Assembly (NCBI GenBank): GCA_019118725.1
Contig: DWYO01000080.1
Span: 1-6,993 of the forward strand
Length of the DNA: 6,993 nt
Source of the DNA: Candidatus Parabacteroides intestinavium
Lineage (GTDB): Bacteria; Bacteroidota; Bacteroidia; Bacteroidales; Tannerellaceae
Direction of reading: 5' to 3'
Shown: piece by piece, positions 1 to 6,845 of the stretch
Position numbering within the stretch: the first letter of the stretch is position 1
Layout of the letters: each line of letters opens with the position of its first letter
Program-made: the position numbers and the translations under genes
Notes under the pieces: model-generated
What the model saw: only the letters and a program-made list of their open reading frames with translations
What the model was told of the DNA's origin: nothing
Database searches by the model: none

Positions 1-592
1 GAACCAGCGTAAAGTTACTCAAATATTTAAATACAAACCAAACTCCGAAGATAAAAAATACAACAAAAGCATAAATCCAGATAGAATTGAACATCGAACG
101 AAAACCGGTTATCAATTCCGGATTCTTGCGGAAGAAATCCCAAAAGAAATCCATATTGAAAGTAACAATGGAAAGAGTAATCAATCCTACCATTATCGTA
201 TCGCTCACCCGGTCAATCAGCAACGTTCCTAAAAGCTTGGTAAAGGATATATTATCGTATTTGGCCACCATGCCGCAGCGCCAGACTTCTCCAACGCGAG
301 GCAAGACCAGATTGACAGCATAGTTGCCCAACACGGCATAGACGGCATTACGCATTTTGAACTTCTCGCCTAACGATTGTATCAACAACCCCCAGCGGAA
401 ACCGCGGACCAGATTAGCACCTAATCCGAAAAGAAGGGAAAACAGAATGATTCGATAATCAACACCGCTTTTGATGACGTTCCAGATTTCGGTAATATCC
501 ATATTCCGATATAAGAACCAAAGCAGCAAACAGCCTAAGGTTAAAGGAAGAAATATCTTGATAACGGTGCGAAATACACTTTTTAAATCCAT
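1..592 (-). CDS. LPG-synthase-type (UPF0104/COG0392) integral membrane protein, N-terminal part
   Basis: The reading frame starts at the ATG at 592-590 on the minus strand and stays open for 197 codons to the left edge, so the C-terminus is missing. The translation is strongly hydrophobic, with probable membrane segments near residues 11-28, 46-66, 85-98, 120-145 and 170-190. The stretch around residues 90-108 (NLVLPRVGEVWRCG) is the conserved signature of the membrane domain of lysylphosphatidylglycerol synthase/flippase proteins, followed by the usual LLGTLLIDRVSD at about 120-131. Family members that lack the C-terminal aminoacyl-transferase domain are common in Bacteroidetes and their substrate is unknown, so lipid transport or flipping is only an inference. 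Whether this copy has a catalytic domain cannot be seen here. It is transcribed divergently from rsmA. The start is the first Met of the frame, has no clear Shine-Dalgarno site, and lies 43 nt from a -7 element. Confidence 0.85.
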   Translation of the reverse strand, partial: MDLKSVFRTVIKIFLPLTLGCLLLWFLYRNMDITEIWNVIKSGVDYRIILFSLLFGLGANLVRGFRWGLLIQSLGEKFKMRNAVYAVLGNYAVNLVLPRVGEVWRCGMVAKYDNISFTKLLGTLLIDRVSDTIMVGLITLSIVTFNMDFFWDFFRKNPELITGFRSMFNSIWIYAFVVFFIFGVWFVFKYLSNFTLV

Positions 593-635
593 TGGACACG
601 TATGTTTGTTATTTTATTCCTACTTTTGTATCGGG

Positions 636-643
636 CAAAGATA
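636..643 (-). promoter_or_regulatory. Putative Bacteroidetes -7 element for the membrane-protein gene
   Basis: Read on the minus strand this is TATCTTTG, an exact match to the Bacteroidetes sigma-ABfr -7 consensus TAnnTTTG. It sits 43 nt upstream of the ATG at 592, which would give a leader of about 37 nt. No good TTTG -33 element is present at the expected 19-21 bp spacing, so the call rests on the -7 match and its position. Confidence 0.45.
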
Positions 644-659
644 AGCATATTATTTTTAA

Positions 660-667
660 TAACTTTG
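660..667 (+). promoter_or_regulatory. Putative -7 element for the rsmA operon
   Basis: TAACTTTG matches the TAnnTTTG -7 consensus exactly and lies 56 nt before the annotated rsmA start, giving a leader of roughly 50 nt. There is no TTTG at the standard -33 distance; the nearest one (625-628) is about 31 bp upstream, which is too far. This would be the main promoter of the four-gene run rsmA to aroB. Confidence 0.45.
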
Positions 668-723
668 TAAGTCCTTTAGTTTATGAGTTCTTTAATTTCT
701 AAATCGAAACATAACAAGGACTT

Positions 724-1554
724 ATGAACGGACAAACTCAAAAGCGAATGAGATTAGTTAAACCAAAAAAAGCTTTAGGGCAGCATTTCTTGAAGGATTT
801 GCAGATCGCCCAGCGCATAGCCGATACGTTGGCAGATTATAAAGGAACTCCCGTCTTGGAAATCGGACCGGGCATGGGAGTTCTTACCCAATACCTGTTG
901 GATGCAGAACATGACTTGAAAGTGGTCGAGCTGGACCGCGAGTCGGTCGCTTACCTGGAACAGAACTTTCCTGATTTGAAAGGGCGCATCATCGCACAAG
1001 ATTTCCTGAAGCTGGATTTATCTCAACTCTATCCCGGCAAATTCTGTGTTATCGGGAATTATCCCTATAATATTTCCAGCCAAATCTTTTTCAAGGTACT
1101 GGACTACAAAGAGCAGATCCCCTGCTGTTCGGGGATGATACAGAAAGAGGTGGCTGAACGCCTGGCGGCAGCACCGGGAAGCAAGACCTACGGAATCATC
1201 AGTGTGTTGCTCCAAGCTTGGTATGACATCGAATACCTATTTACGGTCAGCGAACAGGTATTTAATCCACCACCCAAGGTAAAAAGTGCCGTCATTCGAA
1301 TGACACGTAACCGGCGTACTGATTTAGGGTGCGATGAAAAGCTCTTCAAAACCCTTGTCAAGACCACCTTCAATCAACGGCGTAAGACCTTGCGGAACTC
1401 CATTAAACCAATTTTAGGTAAGGAATTCCCAGACTATGACCTTCCGGTCTTTAACAAACGTCCGGAGCAACTTTCGGTTGAACAATTCATCGAATTGACA
1501 CTTTTGACCGAAAAATACCTGAAAGAGAAAACATTAGAGGAAAAATTAGAATAA
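724..1554 (+). CDS. rsmA: 16S rRNA (adenine1518-N6/adenine1519-N6)-dimethyltransferase
   Basis: RsmA (KsgA) uses S-adenosylmethionine to dimethylate two adjacent adenines in the 3'-terminal helix of 16S rRNA, a late step and checkpoint in 30S assembly in the cytoplasm. The 276-residue protein has the family layout: LGQHFL at 18-23, SAM motif I EIGPGMG at 46-52, the ribose-binding acidic residue in VELD at 68-71, the adenine-contacting Asp in AQDF at 91-94, and the catalytic GNYPYNIS at 111-118 (the N-x-P-Y motif). NPPPKVKSAV follows at 181-190, and FNQRRKTLRNSIK at 216-228 belongs to the C-terminal RNA-contacting domain. Related proteins usually begin at the MRLVKPKK found here at codon 9 (nt 748), so the true start may be 748. 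The ATG at 724 is kept because AAGGA (716-720) precedes it, at a rather short 3-nt spacing. It is first in a tight run with the transferase gene 23 nt downstream. Confidence 0.96.
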   Translation: MNGQTQKRMRLVKPKKALGQHFLKDLQIAQRIADTLADYKGTPVLEIGPGMGVLTQYLLDAEHDLKVVELDRESVAYLEQNFPDLKGRIIAQDFLKLDLSQLYPGKFCVIGNYPYNISSQIFFKVLDYKEQIPCCSGMIQKEVAERLAAAPGSKTYGIISVLLQAWYDIEYLFTVSEQVFNPPPKVKSAVIRMTRNRRTDLGCDEKLFKTLVKTTFNQRRKTLRNSIKPILGKEFPDYDLPVFNKRPEQLSVEQFIELTLLTEKYLKEKTLEEKLE

Positions 1555-1577
1555 CAGCAGAAAAAGTAAAACGATAA

Positions 1578-3269
1578 ATGAGAAGCAGGAAAGAAATAAT
1601 GCGGTCTTTATTCCCCACCCGGCAATACGGCTGGATGGCCATGCTATTTTTTCTCTTGCTTCTGCCTAATCTTTTCGTATTGTTTTTGGGAAGCGATTTG
1701 AGCGGAAATGCACTGAAGCAACTTGCCTATTTATTCTTTTCTTGCTTATTATTCCTCCTTCCAGCCTTATTTCTCAAAGCTAGAAGCTACTTTCTGTGGA
1801 TGAGCGTATTTGTCTGGTTCGCCCCGATTGAAATCGGACATATTCTCTTTTTCCAGATGCCTATTTCCGTCGGACTGATGACTGCCATTTTGCATACCAA
1901 TTTCCAAGAAGCCTATGAACTTATCCGTTCTATCGGAATTTTCGCGATACCGGTGGCCTTCGTGATTAGCTTTTATTATTGGGTTACTCTTCGGAAAATT
2001 GACAACACTCCGATTCTAACTCCAAAAGGGAAATTGGCTTTCGGAGGATTCTTTTTGCTGTTCAATATAGCCCTATTTACAGCAATGTGGCATATCAGCA
2101 GGCATTCAGATGTGCGCCTGATGATGACTACAGACGCTTTTTTCTCCAAATATAGAAAAGTATATCCCTGCGATTTACTTGTTGCAACTTATAGGGTACT
2201 TGCATCTGACAGAGAGGTTCATATCATGCACCAGAAACTGACCGATTTCACCTTCGATGCATCTCGACAAGAAGATACTTCCCAACGGGAAATTTATGTT
2301 TTAGTCATTGGAGAATCTGCCCGTTATGGTAATTTCTCCATAAATGGATATGCTCGGCAGACTACTCCGCTGTTGGAAAAGACCGAGAATCTGATCTCTT
2401 TCAGCCAAGCATTGTCTACGGCGAACCTGACGGAAACGGCTCTACGTCAACTATTGACCCGAGCCACACCCGAAAATCCAGATTTAGCCTATCAGGAAAA
2501 AACTTTGCCTGAACTCTTCGCGGAATGCGGATTCAAAACAGCCTGGATCGGGAACCAATCTGCCGGAGACAGATTTATACAACGGATCGCCTCAACCGTT
2601 GATTACCGATATTTCTCGACCACAGAATTTGATGCGGCCAACAATTTCGATGAAAAACTATTGCCAGAAATGGACAATGTGCTGAGCTTGGAAAATACCA
2701 AGCAACTCATCGTATTGCATACCTTGGGAAGCCATTTCCGGTATAACTCCCGTTATCCGCAAGAATTTATCCGTTATACACCGACCCTAGAAGAAACGAC
2801 TAAATACAACGTAATCAATGCGTCCAACAAAGACGTATTGGTAAACAGTTATGACAACACCATTGCCTATACAGATTTTATACTACATGAGATAATCCAG
2901 CGGGTTGCGGATACACATGCTATCGGTGCCGTTGTCTACATCTCTGATCATGCTGAGAATCTGTTTGATGATGAAGAGCAACACGCTATGCACGGAACAG
3001 CTACCCCGAACCGGTACGAAGTACATATTCCTTTCTTGGTCTGGATCTCGGATGCCTATCTTCAGGCCCGGGAAGAAAAAGTCCTGGAAATGCAAAAACA
3101 TAAAGATTGCCGGATAAGCACAACCAATCTGTTCGATTCGTTTGCTGATATCGCCGGGATCTCTTATAGACAAGAAGACAAACGTTTGAGTGTTGCAGCG
3201 CCTGACTTTCAGGAAGACAGTGTATGGCAAGTAATCACTCCGGATAAACATATCATAAAAATGCAATAA
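1578..3269 (+). CDS. EptA-like phosphoethanolamine transferase (sulfatase superfamily)
   Basis: A 563-residue inner-membrane enzyme of the family that moves phosphoethanolamine from phosphatidylethanolamine to lipid A or other glycolipids on the periplasmic face. The N-terminus has five probable membrane helices (about 18-37, 47-66, 71-93, 118-137, 153-172), followed by an amphipathic linker and a soluble alkaline-phosphatase-fold domain from about 237. Metal-site and catalytic elements are visible: VIGESARYGNFSINGY (243-258) with metal-ligand Glu246; a probable nucleophilic Thr at 285 in the LTETALRQLLT stretch; HTLGSHFRYNSRYP (381-394) with His386; SDH (456-458); and MHGTATPNRYEVHIPF (471-486) with His472. 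Two departures from the usual motifs are noted: GES rather than GET, and DHAEN where DHGE is usual. The exact acceptor (lipid A, core sugar or other) cannot be read from sequence, so no symbol is given. The start could instead be Met8 (nt 1599), which has an AGGAAAG stretch just before it. The mgtE ATG follows its stop after 2 nt, suggesting co-translation. Confidence 0.88.
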   Translation: MRSRKEIMRSLFPTRQYGWMAMLFFLLLLPNLFVLFLGSDLSGNALKQLAYLFFSCLLFLLPALFLKARSYFLWMSVFVWFAPIEIGHILFFQMPISVGLMTAILHTNFQEAYELIRSIGIFAIPVAFVISFYYWVTLRKIDNTPILTPKGKLAFGGFFLLFNIALFTAMWHISRHSDVRLMMTTDAFFSKYRKVYPCDLLVATYRVLASDREVHIMHQKLTDFTFDASRQEDTSQREIYVLVIGESARYGNFSINGYARQTTPLLEKTENLISFSQALSTANLTETALRQLLTRATPENPDLAYQEKTLPELFAECGFKTAWIGNQSAGDRFIQRIASTVDYRYFSTTEFDAANNFDEKLLPEMDNVLSLENTKQLIVLHTLGSHFRYNSRYPQEFIRYTPTLEETTKYNVINASNKDVLVNSYDNTIAYTDFILHEIIQRVADTHAIGAVVYISDHAENLFDDEEQHAMHGTATPNRYEVHIPFLVWISDAYLQAREEKVLEMQKHKDCRISTTNLFDSFADIAGISYRQEDKRLSVAAPDFQEDSVWQVITPDKHIIKMQ

Positions 3270-3271
3270 CT

Positions 3272-4618
3272 ATGGTTGAGCTGACGAAAGAATACATAGA
3301 GAACTTGAAGCACATCATTGAAGAGAAAGATGATGTGAAGGCCAAAGAGTTGCTGGAAGAGTTATATCCTGCCGACATAGCGGAACTCTACAAAGACCTG
3401 AACCTGCAAGAGGCGATTTATCTCTATCTGCTGATGGACGGAGAGAAAGCGGCCGATGTCTTGATGGAACTTGACGAAGAAGATCGCCATAAGTTATTGA
3501 AAGAACTTCCGAACGAGCTCATCGCCAAACGCTTTGTAGACAACATGGATACCGATGATGCGGTTGACCTGATGCGTGAGTTGGACGAAGATACGCAGGA
3601 AGAAATTCTTTCGCACATCGAGGACGTCGAGCAGGCTGGAGATATCGTCGACTTGCTGAAGTATGACGAAGATACTGCCGGTGGTCTGATGGGTACCGAG
3701 ATGATTGTGGTGAACGAGAATTGGAGTATGCCCAAATGTATCGATGAGATGCGCAAGCAGGCGGAGGATATGGACGAAATCTATTATGTCTATGTAGTGG
3801 ATGATGACGAGCGCCTGCGAGGCGTTCTTCCGCTCAAGAAACTGATCACCAACCCGTCTGTCTCGAAAATCAAACATGTAATGCAAAAAGACCCGATTGC
3901 CGTGCATGACAGCGACAGTATCGAAGAGGTAGCTGAGACTATCGAGAAATACGACCTGGTGGCCTTACCGGTAATCGACAGTATCGGCCGGCTGGTAGGA
4001 CGTATCAGCGTTGATGACGTCATGGATGAGGTCCGCGAACAGCACGAACGTGACTACCAGTTGGCTTCCGGTATCTCTCAGGATGTAGAAGCCTCCGATA
4101 ATATTTTTACCCAGACCGCAGCCCGTCTACCCTGGTTGCTAATCGGTATGATTGGCGGATTGAGCAACTCTATTATCTTAGGCGGATTTGAGACAGGTAT
4201 CGCCACAAATCCTAAAATGGCTCTGTTTATTCCGTTAATTGGCGGAACAGGAGGAAACGTTGGAATCCAATCTTCGGCTATTGTGGTGCAAGGCTTGGCT
4301 AACAATACCCTGAAAGAGGGCAACATTTTCGCGCAGGTATTGAAGGAGAGTGTCGTTTCAATTATCAACGCCAGCATCATCAGCCTGGTGGTATTTGTCT
4401 ACAACTTCTTCATGCTGGGCGACCGGGCCATTACTGCATCGGTATCGCTTAGTCTGTTTGCCGTGGTTCTATTCGCCAGTATATTCGGAACGCTGGTTCC
4501 TTTGCTACTGGATAAAATGAAAGTTGACCCCGCATTGGCCACCGGACCGTTTATCACCATATCCAATGACATCATCGGTATGCTGATTTATATGTTCATT
4601 GCTTCGGCACTTATGTAA
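3272..4618 (+). CDS. mgtE: Magnesium transporter MgtE
   Basis: MgtE is a homodimeric Mg2+-gated channel/transporter of the inner membrane. The 448 residues are full length. An acidic N-terminal helical domain (about 1-137) ends in the family motif YDEDTAGGLMGTE (131-143). Two CBS domains (about 138-200 and 201-258) act as the cytoplasmic Mg2+ sensor, and a connecting helix leads into a five-helix membrane domain (about 284-448). The pore region is intact: PLIGGTGGNVGIQSSAIVVQ at 321-340 and DPALATGPFITISNDIIG at 419-436. Asp433 in the latter is the likely equivalent of the selectivity Asp432 of Thermus thermophilus MgtE. The start lies 2 nt after the transferase stop with no Shine-Dalgarno site of its own, so translation is probably coupled. 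That spacing leaves no room for a Mg2+ riboswitch leader directly upstream, and control by Mg2+ is expected at the protein level through the CBS domains. Confidence 0.97.
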   Translation: MVELTKEYIENLKHIIEEKDDVKAKELLEELYPADIAELYKDLNLQEAIYLYLLMDGEKAADVLMELDEEDRHKLLKELPNELIAKRFVDNMDTDDAVDLMRELDEDTQEEILSHIEDVEQAGDIVDLLKYDEDTAGGLMGTEMIVVNENWSMPKCIDEMRKQAEDMDEIYYVYVVDDDERLRGVLPLKKLITNPSVSKIKHVMQKDPIAVHDSDSIEEVAETIEKYDLVALPVIDSIGRLVGRISVDDVMDEVREQHERDYQLASGISQDVEASDNIFTQTAARLPWLLIGMIGGLSNSIILGGFETGIATNPKMALFIPLIGGTGGNVGIQSSAIVVQGLANNTLKEGNIFAQVLKESVVSIINASIISLVVFVYNFFMLGDRAITASVSLSLFAVVLFASIFGTLVPLLLDKMKVDPALATGPFITISNDIIGMLIYMFIASALM

Positions 4619-4643
4619 ACAAGAAACTCAAAAACTAAAATAC

Positions 4644-5708
4644 ATGGCTACAAAACAAAAGGTTGTAATCTGCCAGGATTTGCAGACCGAATTGCAGGCG
4701 TTTCTGGCAGATGTGGATTATGACAAATTATTTCTATTGACAGATACCAATACCCACGAAAAGTGTTATCCGTTGATTCAAGATATTCCTTTGATCAAGG
4801 AGGCTACTCCGATAACGGTCAAAGCCTCCGACCTTCATAAGAATCTGGAATCGCTTGCCTCGATCTGGACACATCTCTCCAACGAGGGTGCAACACGTCA
4901 TTCGCTATTACTGAACTTGGGAGGCGGAATGGTTACGGATATGGGAGGCTTTGCAGGGGCAACTTTCAAACGCGGCATCCGCACGGTCAATGTTCCCACT
5001 ACCCTCATGGCATCTGTCGATGCTGCTGTCGGAGGAAAGACCGGCATCAATTTCAACGGATTGAAAAATGAGATCGGAGCATTTTATCCACCCTTATGCG
5101 TCTTTATCGATTGCGAATTTCTCCGCACCTTAGACCGCGACAATATCCTTTCGGGATATGCCGAGATGATCAAGCACGGACTGATCAGCTCGATGGAGGT
5201 GTACACATCGGTCATGCTTTACGACATTGACACGATGAACTACAACTATCTGAACCAGCTGGTGGCGCAATCGGTTGCGGTCAAGGAGGATTTCGTGGAG
5301 CAGGACCCGAAAGAGCAAGGCATCCGCAAAGCGTTGAACTTCGGGCATACCGTCGGTCATGCCTACGAGAGTCTTTCATTCCAGAAAGGTACACCGCTCT
5401 TGCATGGTCATGCGGTGGCCGCCGGAATCGTCAGCGAGTTATTTCTCTCTCATCGTGTTTGCGGATTCCCGATGGAGAAACTTAGCCAAGTGGTCTATTA
5501 CATCAAAGAATATTATGCCCCGTTTATGTTCGGTTGCAAGGAGTATGACACACTTTACGAACTGATGACGCACGACAAAAAGAACGAAGGCGGAGTCATC
5601 AACTTCACCCTGCTGGGACAGGTGGGCGATGTGCGTATCAACCAGCATATTTCCAAGGCGCAGGTTCTCGAATCGCTGGATTTTTATCGGGAAAGTTTCG
5701 GCGGATAA
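4644..5708 (+). CDS. aroB: 3-dehydroquinate synthase
   Basis: AroB converts 3-deoxy-D-arabino-heptulosonate 7-phosphate to 3-dehydroquinate, the second step of the shikimate pathway, in the cytoplasm, using NAD+ and a divalent metal. Starting at the ATG at 4644 gives 354 residues, close to the family norm. Visible motifs are the nucleotide-binding GGGMVTDMGGFAGATFKRG (93-111), PTTLMASVDAAVGGKTGIN (118-136), metal ligand Glu174 in GYAEMIKHG (171-179), His235 in NFGHTVGHAYE (232-242), His254 in LLHGHAVAAG (252-261), and the active-site HDKKNEGG (310-317). HGHAV replaces the more usual HGEAV without touching the metal-ligand His. A TTG at 4599 would add 15 codons overlapping mgtE, but that extension (MLRHLCKQETQ...) does not look like AroB, so 4644 is preferred. 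It lies 25 nt after mgtE and is probably the last gene of the operon. Confidence 0.96.
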   Translation: MATKQKVVICQDLQTELQAFLADVDYDKLFLLTDTNTHEKCYPLIQDIPLIKEATPITVKASDLHKNLESLASIWTHLSNEGATRHSLLLNLGGGMVTDMGGFAGATFKRGIRTVNVPTTLMASVDAAVGGKTGINFNGLKNEIGAFYPPLCVFIDCEFLRTLDRDNILSGYAEMIKHGLISSMEVYTSVMLYDIDTMNYNYLNQLVAQSVAVKEDFVEQDPKEQGIRKALNFGHTVGHAYESLSFQKGTPLLHGHAVAAGIVSELFLSHRVCGFPMEKLSQVVYYIKEYYAPFMFGCKEYDTLYELMTHDKKNEGGVINFTLLGQVGDVRINQHISKAQVLESLDFYRESFGG

Positions 5709-5728
5709 GTTCCTCCCAAACACCTCAA

Positions 5729-5816
5729 AAAAAGTATGCACCCTTTCAGAGAAAAGATAGGCACAATCGCAGGAAAAGATAACTATCTTTTCCTGAAAAG
5801 GTAGGCATAAAAATCC
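5729..5816. repeat. Degenerate 22-bp-period direct repeat downstream of aroB
   Basis: The nonamer GAAAAGRTA occurs at 5751, 5773 and 5795, exactly 22 bp apart. Units 1 and 3 share a longer core: GAAAAGATAGGCACAA at 5751-5766 and GAAAAGGTAGGCATAA at 5795-5810. A weaker copy, AAAAGTATGCAC at 5730-5741, precedes them about one period upstream with one missing base. Unit 2 diverges after the nonamer and instead carries an inverted nonamer (5784-5792). The 22-bp period is not a multiple of 3, which argues against coding, and it is close to two helical turns. Function is unknown. The rest of the 215-bp gap (5709-5728 and 5817-5862) shows only AT-rich sequence with no recognisable element. Confidence 0.6.
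5770..5795. other. Palindrome with 12-bp arms, possible hairpin or operator
   Basis: The arms CAGGAAAAGATA (5770-5781) and TATCTTTTCCTG (5784-5795) are perfect inverted repeats separated by only AC. As RNA this would fold into a hairpin about 62 nt after the aroB stop, so it could help to end or stabilise the operon transcript. It is not GC-rich, and no U-run follows it on either strand, so it is not a standard intrinsic terminator. A site for a dimeric DNA-binding protein is an equal alternative. Confidence 0.55.
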
Positions 5817-5862
5817 AATAGCATGTTTTGACATCACCTTTATATATTTATAGAGACAATTA

Positions 5863-5894
5863 TTGCCCAATTCCCATAAAAATACTTATATTTG
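5863..5894 (+). promoter_or_regulatory. Promoter of first rpn copy
   Basis: TATATTTG at 5887-5894 matches the Bacteroidetes -7 consensus TAnnTTTG exactly, and a TTG at 5863-5865 stands 21 bp upstream as a weak -33 element. The leader to the ATG at 5924 would be about 23 nt and has no Shine-Dalgarno site, which is normal in Bacteroidetes. An octamer CCCATAAA occurs on both sides of the -7 element (5873-5880 and 5908-5915). The same arrangement is repeated before the second gene copy. Confidence 0.65.
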
Positions 5895-5923
5895 TCGAAG
5901 TAATAACCCCATAAATCTTAATT

Positions 5924-6835
5924 ATGGAAGAAAGCAGATTTATCAATCCGTTTACGGAATTTGGTTTCAAACGGATATTCGGTCAGGAAATCAACAAGGA
6001 TTTGACCATCGATTTCCTGAATTTATTGTTGGATGGTGAGCGTCACATCGCGGACCTGACCATCAAGAACCCGGAGATGCAGCCGGAAAGAGAAGACGAG
6101 CGGCTGGTAGTGTTTGACCTGTATTGCGAAAGCGATGACGGAACGAAGTTCATTGTGGAGATGCAGGCGGCACGGCAGAGTTTCTTTCTGGACAGAAGCC
6201 TGTATTATCAGAGCCGTGCCGTAATTGCGCAGGGAGAAAAAGGAAAGGAGTGGGATTATTCCCTCCAACCGGTTTACGGAATTTTCTTTATGGACTTCAC
6301 AATGCCCGGATGCTCCGGCTTGCGCACGGATGTCGCCCTGATGGACATGAAGACGGGCAAGGTCTTCAATCCCAAGCTGCGGCAGATTTATCTGGAGATG
6401 CCTCGTTTCACAAAAGAGGCACATGAATGTGAGAATGATTTTGAACGTTGGTTATATCTGATCAAGAATATGAAGATGTTAAAACGAATGCCTTTTAAAG
6501 CACAGCGTGCTGTATGGGACAAACTGCTCGAAGTGGCCGATGTGTCTTCATTAAATGAAGAAGAGAAGGCGCAGTATCACCGTGCCCTGAAGAATTATCG
6601 GGATTACCATAATGTAATGGCAACCGCCAGACAAGAAGGACGTGAAGAAGGGTTGAAAGAAGGGGAAGAGATTGGACGAAAGGAAGGAAGAAAAGAAGGC
6701 AGAGAAGAAGGTAGAGAAGAAGGGCGAAAGGAAACTATCCTTCAAAATGCCCGAAATCTAAAGCAATTAGGTGTTTCGATAACGATCATCGCAGAGGCAA
6801 CCGGCCTTTCCGAAGAGGAAATACTACAATTATAA
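5924..6835 (+). CDS. Rpn family recombination-promoting nuclease / putative transposase (PD-(D/E)XK), copy 1
   Basis: A 303-residue protein of the Rpn/PDDEXK_2 type, DNA endonucleases of the PD-(D/E)XK fold; E. coli members promote RecA-independent recombination and have been linked to phage defence. The conserved start NPFTEFGFKRIFG (8-20) is followed by the catalytic core: Asp65 in VFDLYCE (63-69), then Glu79 and Gln81 in FIVEMQ (76-81), the D...ExQ form of the motif, and the helix LYYQSRA (93-99). A helical middle region (about 165-230) precedes eight EG-type tetrapeptides at 238-270, probably a long charged helix. The C-terminal segment, QLGVSITIIAEATGLSEEEI (281-300), looks like the short helical motif common at the ends of these proteins. 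The nuclease residues appear intact, so activity is plausible. It has its own promoter and is followed after 72 nt by a second copy. Its native role (mobility, recombination or defence) is not settled by the sequence. Confidence 0.9.
   Translation: MEESRFINPFTEFGFKRIFGQEINKDLTIDFLNLLLDGERHIADLTIKNPEMQPEREDERLVVFDLYCESDDGTKFIVEMQAARQSFFLDRSLYYQSRAVIAQGEKGKEWDYSLQPVYGIFFMDFTMPGCSGLRTDVALMDMKTGKVFNPKLRQIYLEMPRFTKEAHECENDFERWLYLIKNMKMLKRMPFKAQRAVWDKLLEVADVSSLNEEEKAQYHRALKNYRDYHNVMATARQEGREEGLKEGEEIGRKEGRKEGREEGREEGRKETILQNARNLKQLGVSITIIAEATGLSEEEILQL
6635..6733 (+). repeat. 12-bp minisatellite encoding eight EG(R/K)(E/K) tetrapeptides
   Basis: Eight degenerate 12-bp units of the form GAAGGNNGNGAA lie in frame inside the first rpn gene. 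They place Gly at residues 239, 243, 247, 251, 255, 259, 263 and 267, exactly every fourth residue, in an EGRKEGRE context. Units 5-8 are the most alike. A 12-bp period preserves frame, so slippage would change the length of the charged linker rather than break the gene. Confidence 0.9.
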
Positions 6836-6845
6836 CCTTGTATTG

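Noticed and set aside
87..323. Plus-strand 78-codon open frame near the left edge
   Set aside because: The minus-strand frame here encodes a recognisable membrane protein with the LPRVGE signature; the plus frame has no recognisable features.
2883..3266. Long open frame on the minus strand opposite the transferase gene
   Set aside because: It lies fully within a well-supported gene, matches no family I know, and has no promoter or start signal.
3240..3271. Mg2+-sensing riboswitch ahead of mgtE
   Set aside because: Only 2 nt separate the upstream stop from the mgtE start, leaving no noncoding leader.
3424..4380. Several minus-strand open frames opposite mgtE
   Set aside because: These are Ser/Ile-rich low-complexity translations typical of the antisense of an acidic protein, and mgtE motifs are intact in the plus frame.
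4599..4643. TTG start extending aroB upstream into mgtE
   Set aside because: The added 15 residues do not resemble AroB. The extension overlaps mgtE by 20 nt, and the ATG at 4644 gives a normal-length protein.
5770..5795. Intrinsic terminator for the aroB operon
   Set aside because: The stem is AT-rich and no U-run follows on either strand, so it was listed as a palindrome only.
5729..5816. CRISPR array
   Set aside because: The period is only 22 bp with no room for 30-bp-class spacers, repeats are degenerate, and no cas genes are nearby.
5867..6835. Classical insertion sequence with terminal inverted repeats
   Set aside because: No inverted termini, target-site duplication or DDE transposase was found; the unit is a direct tandem duplication of a nuclease gene with its promoter.
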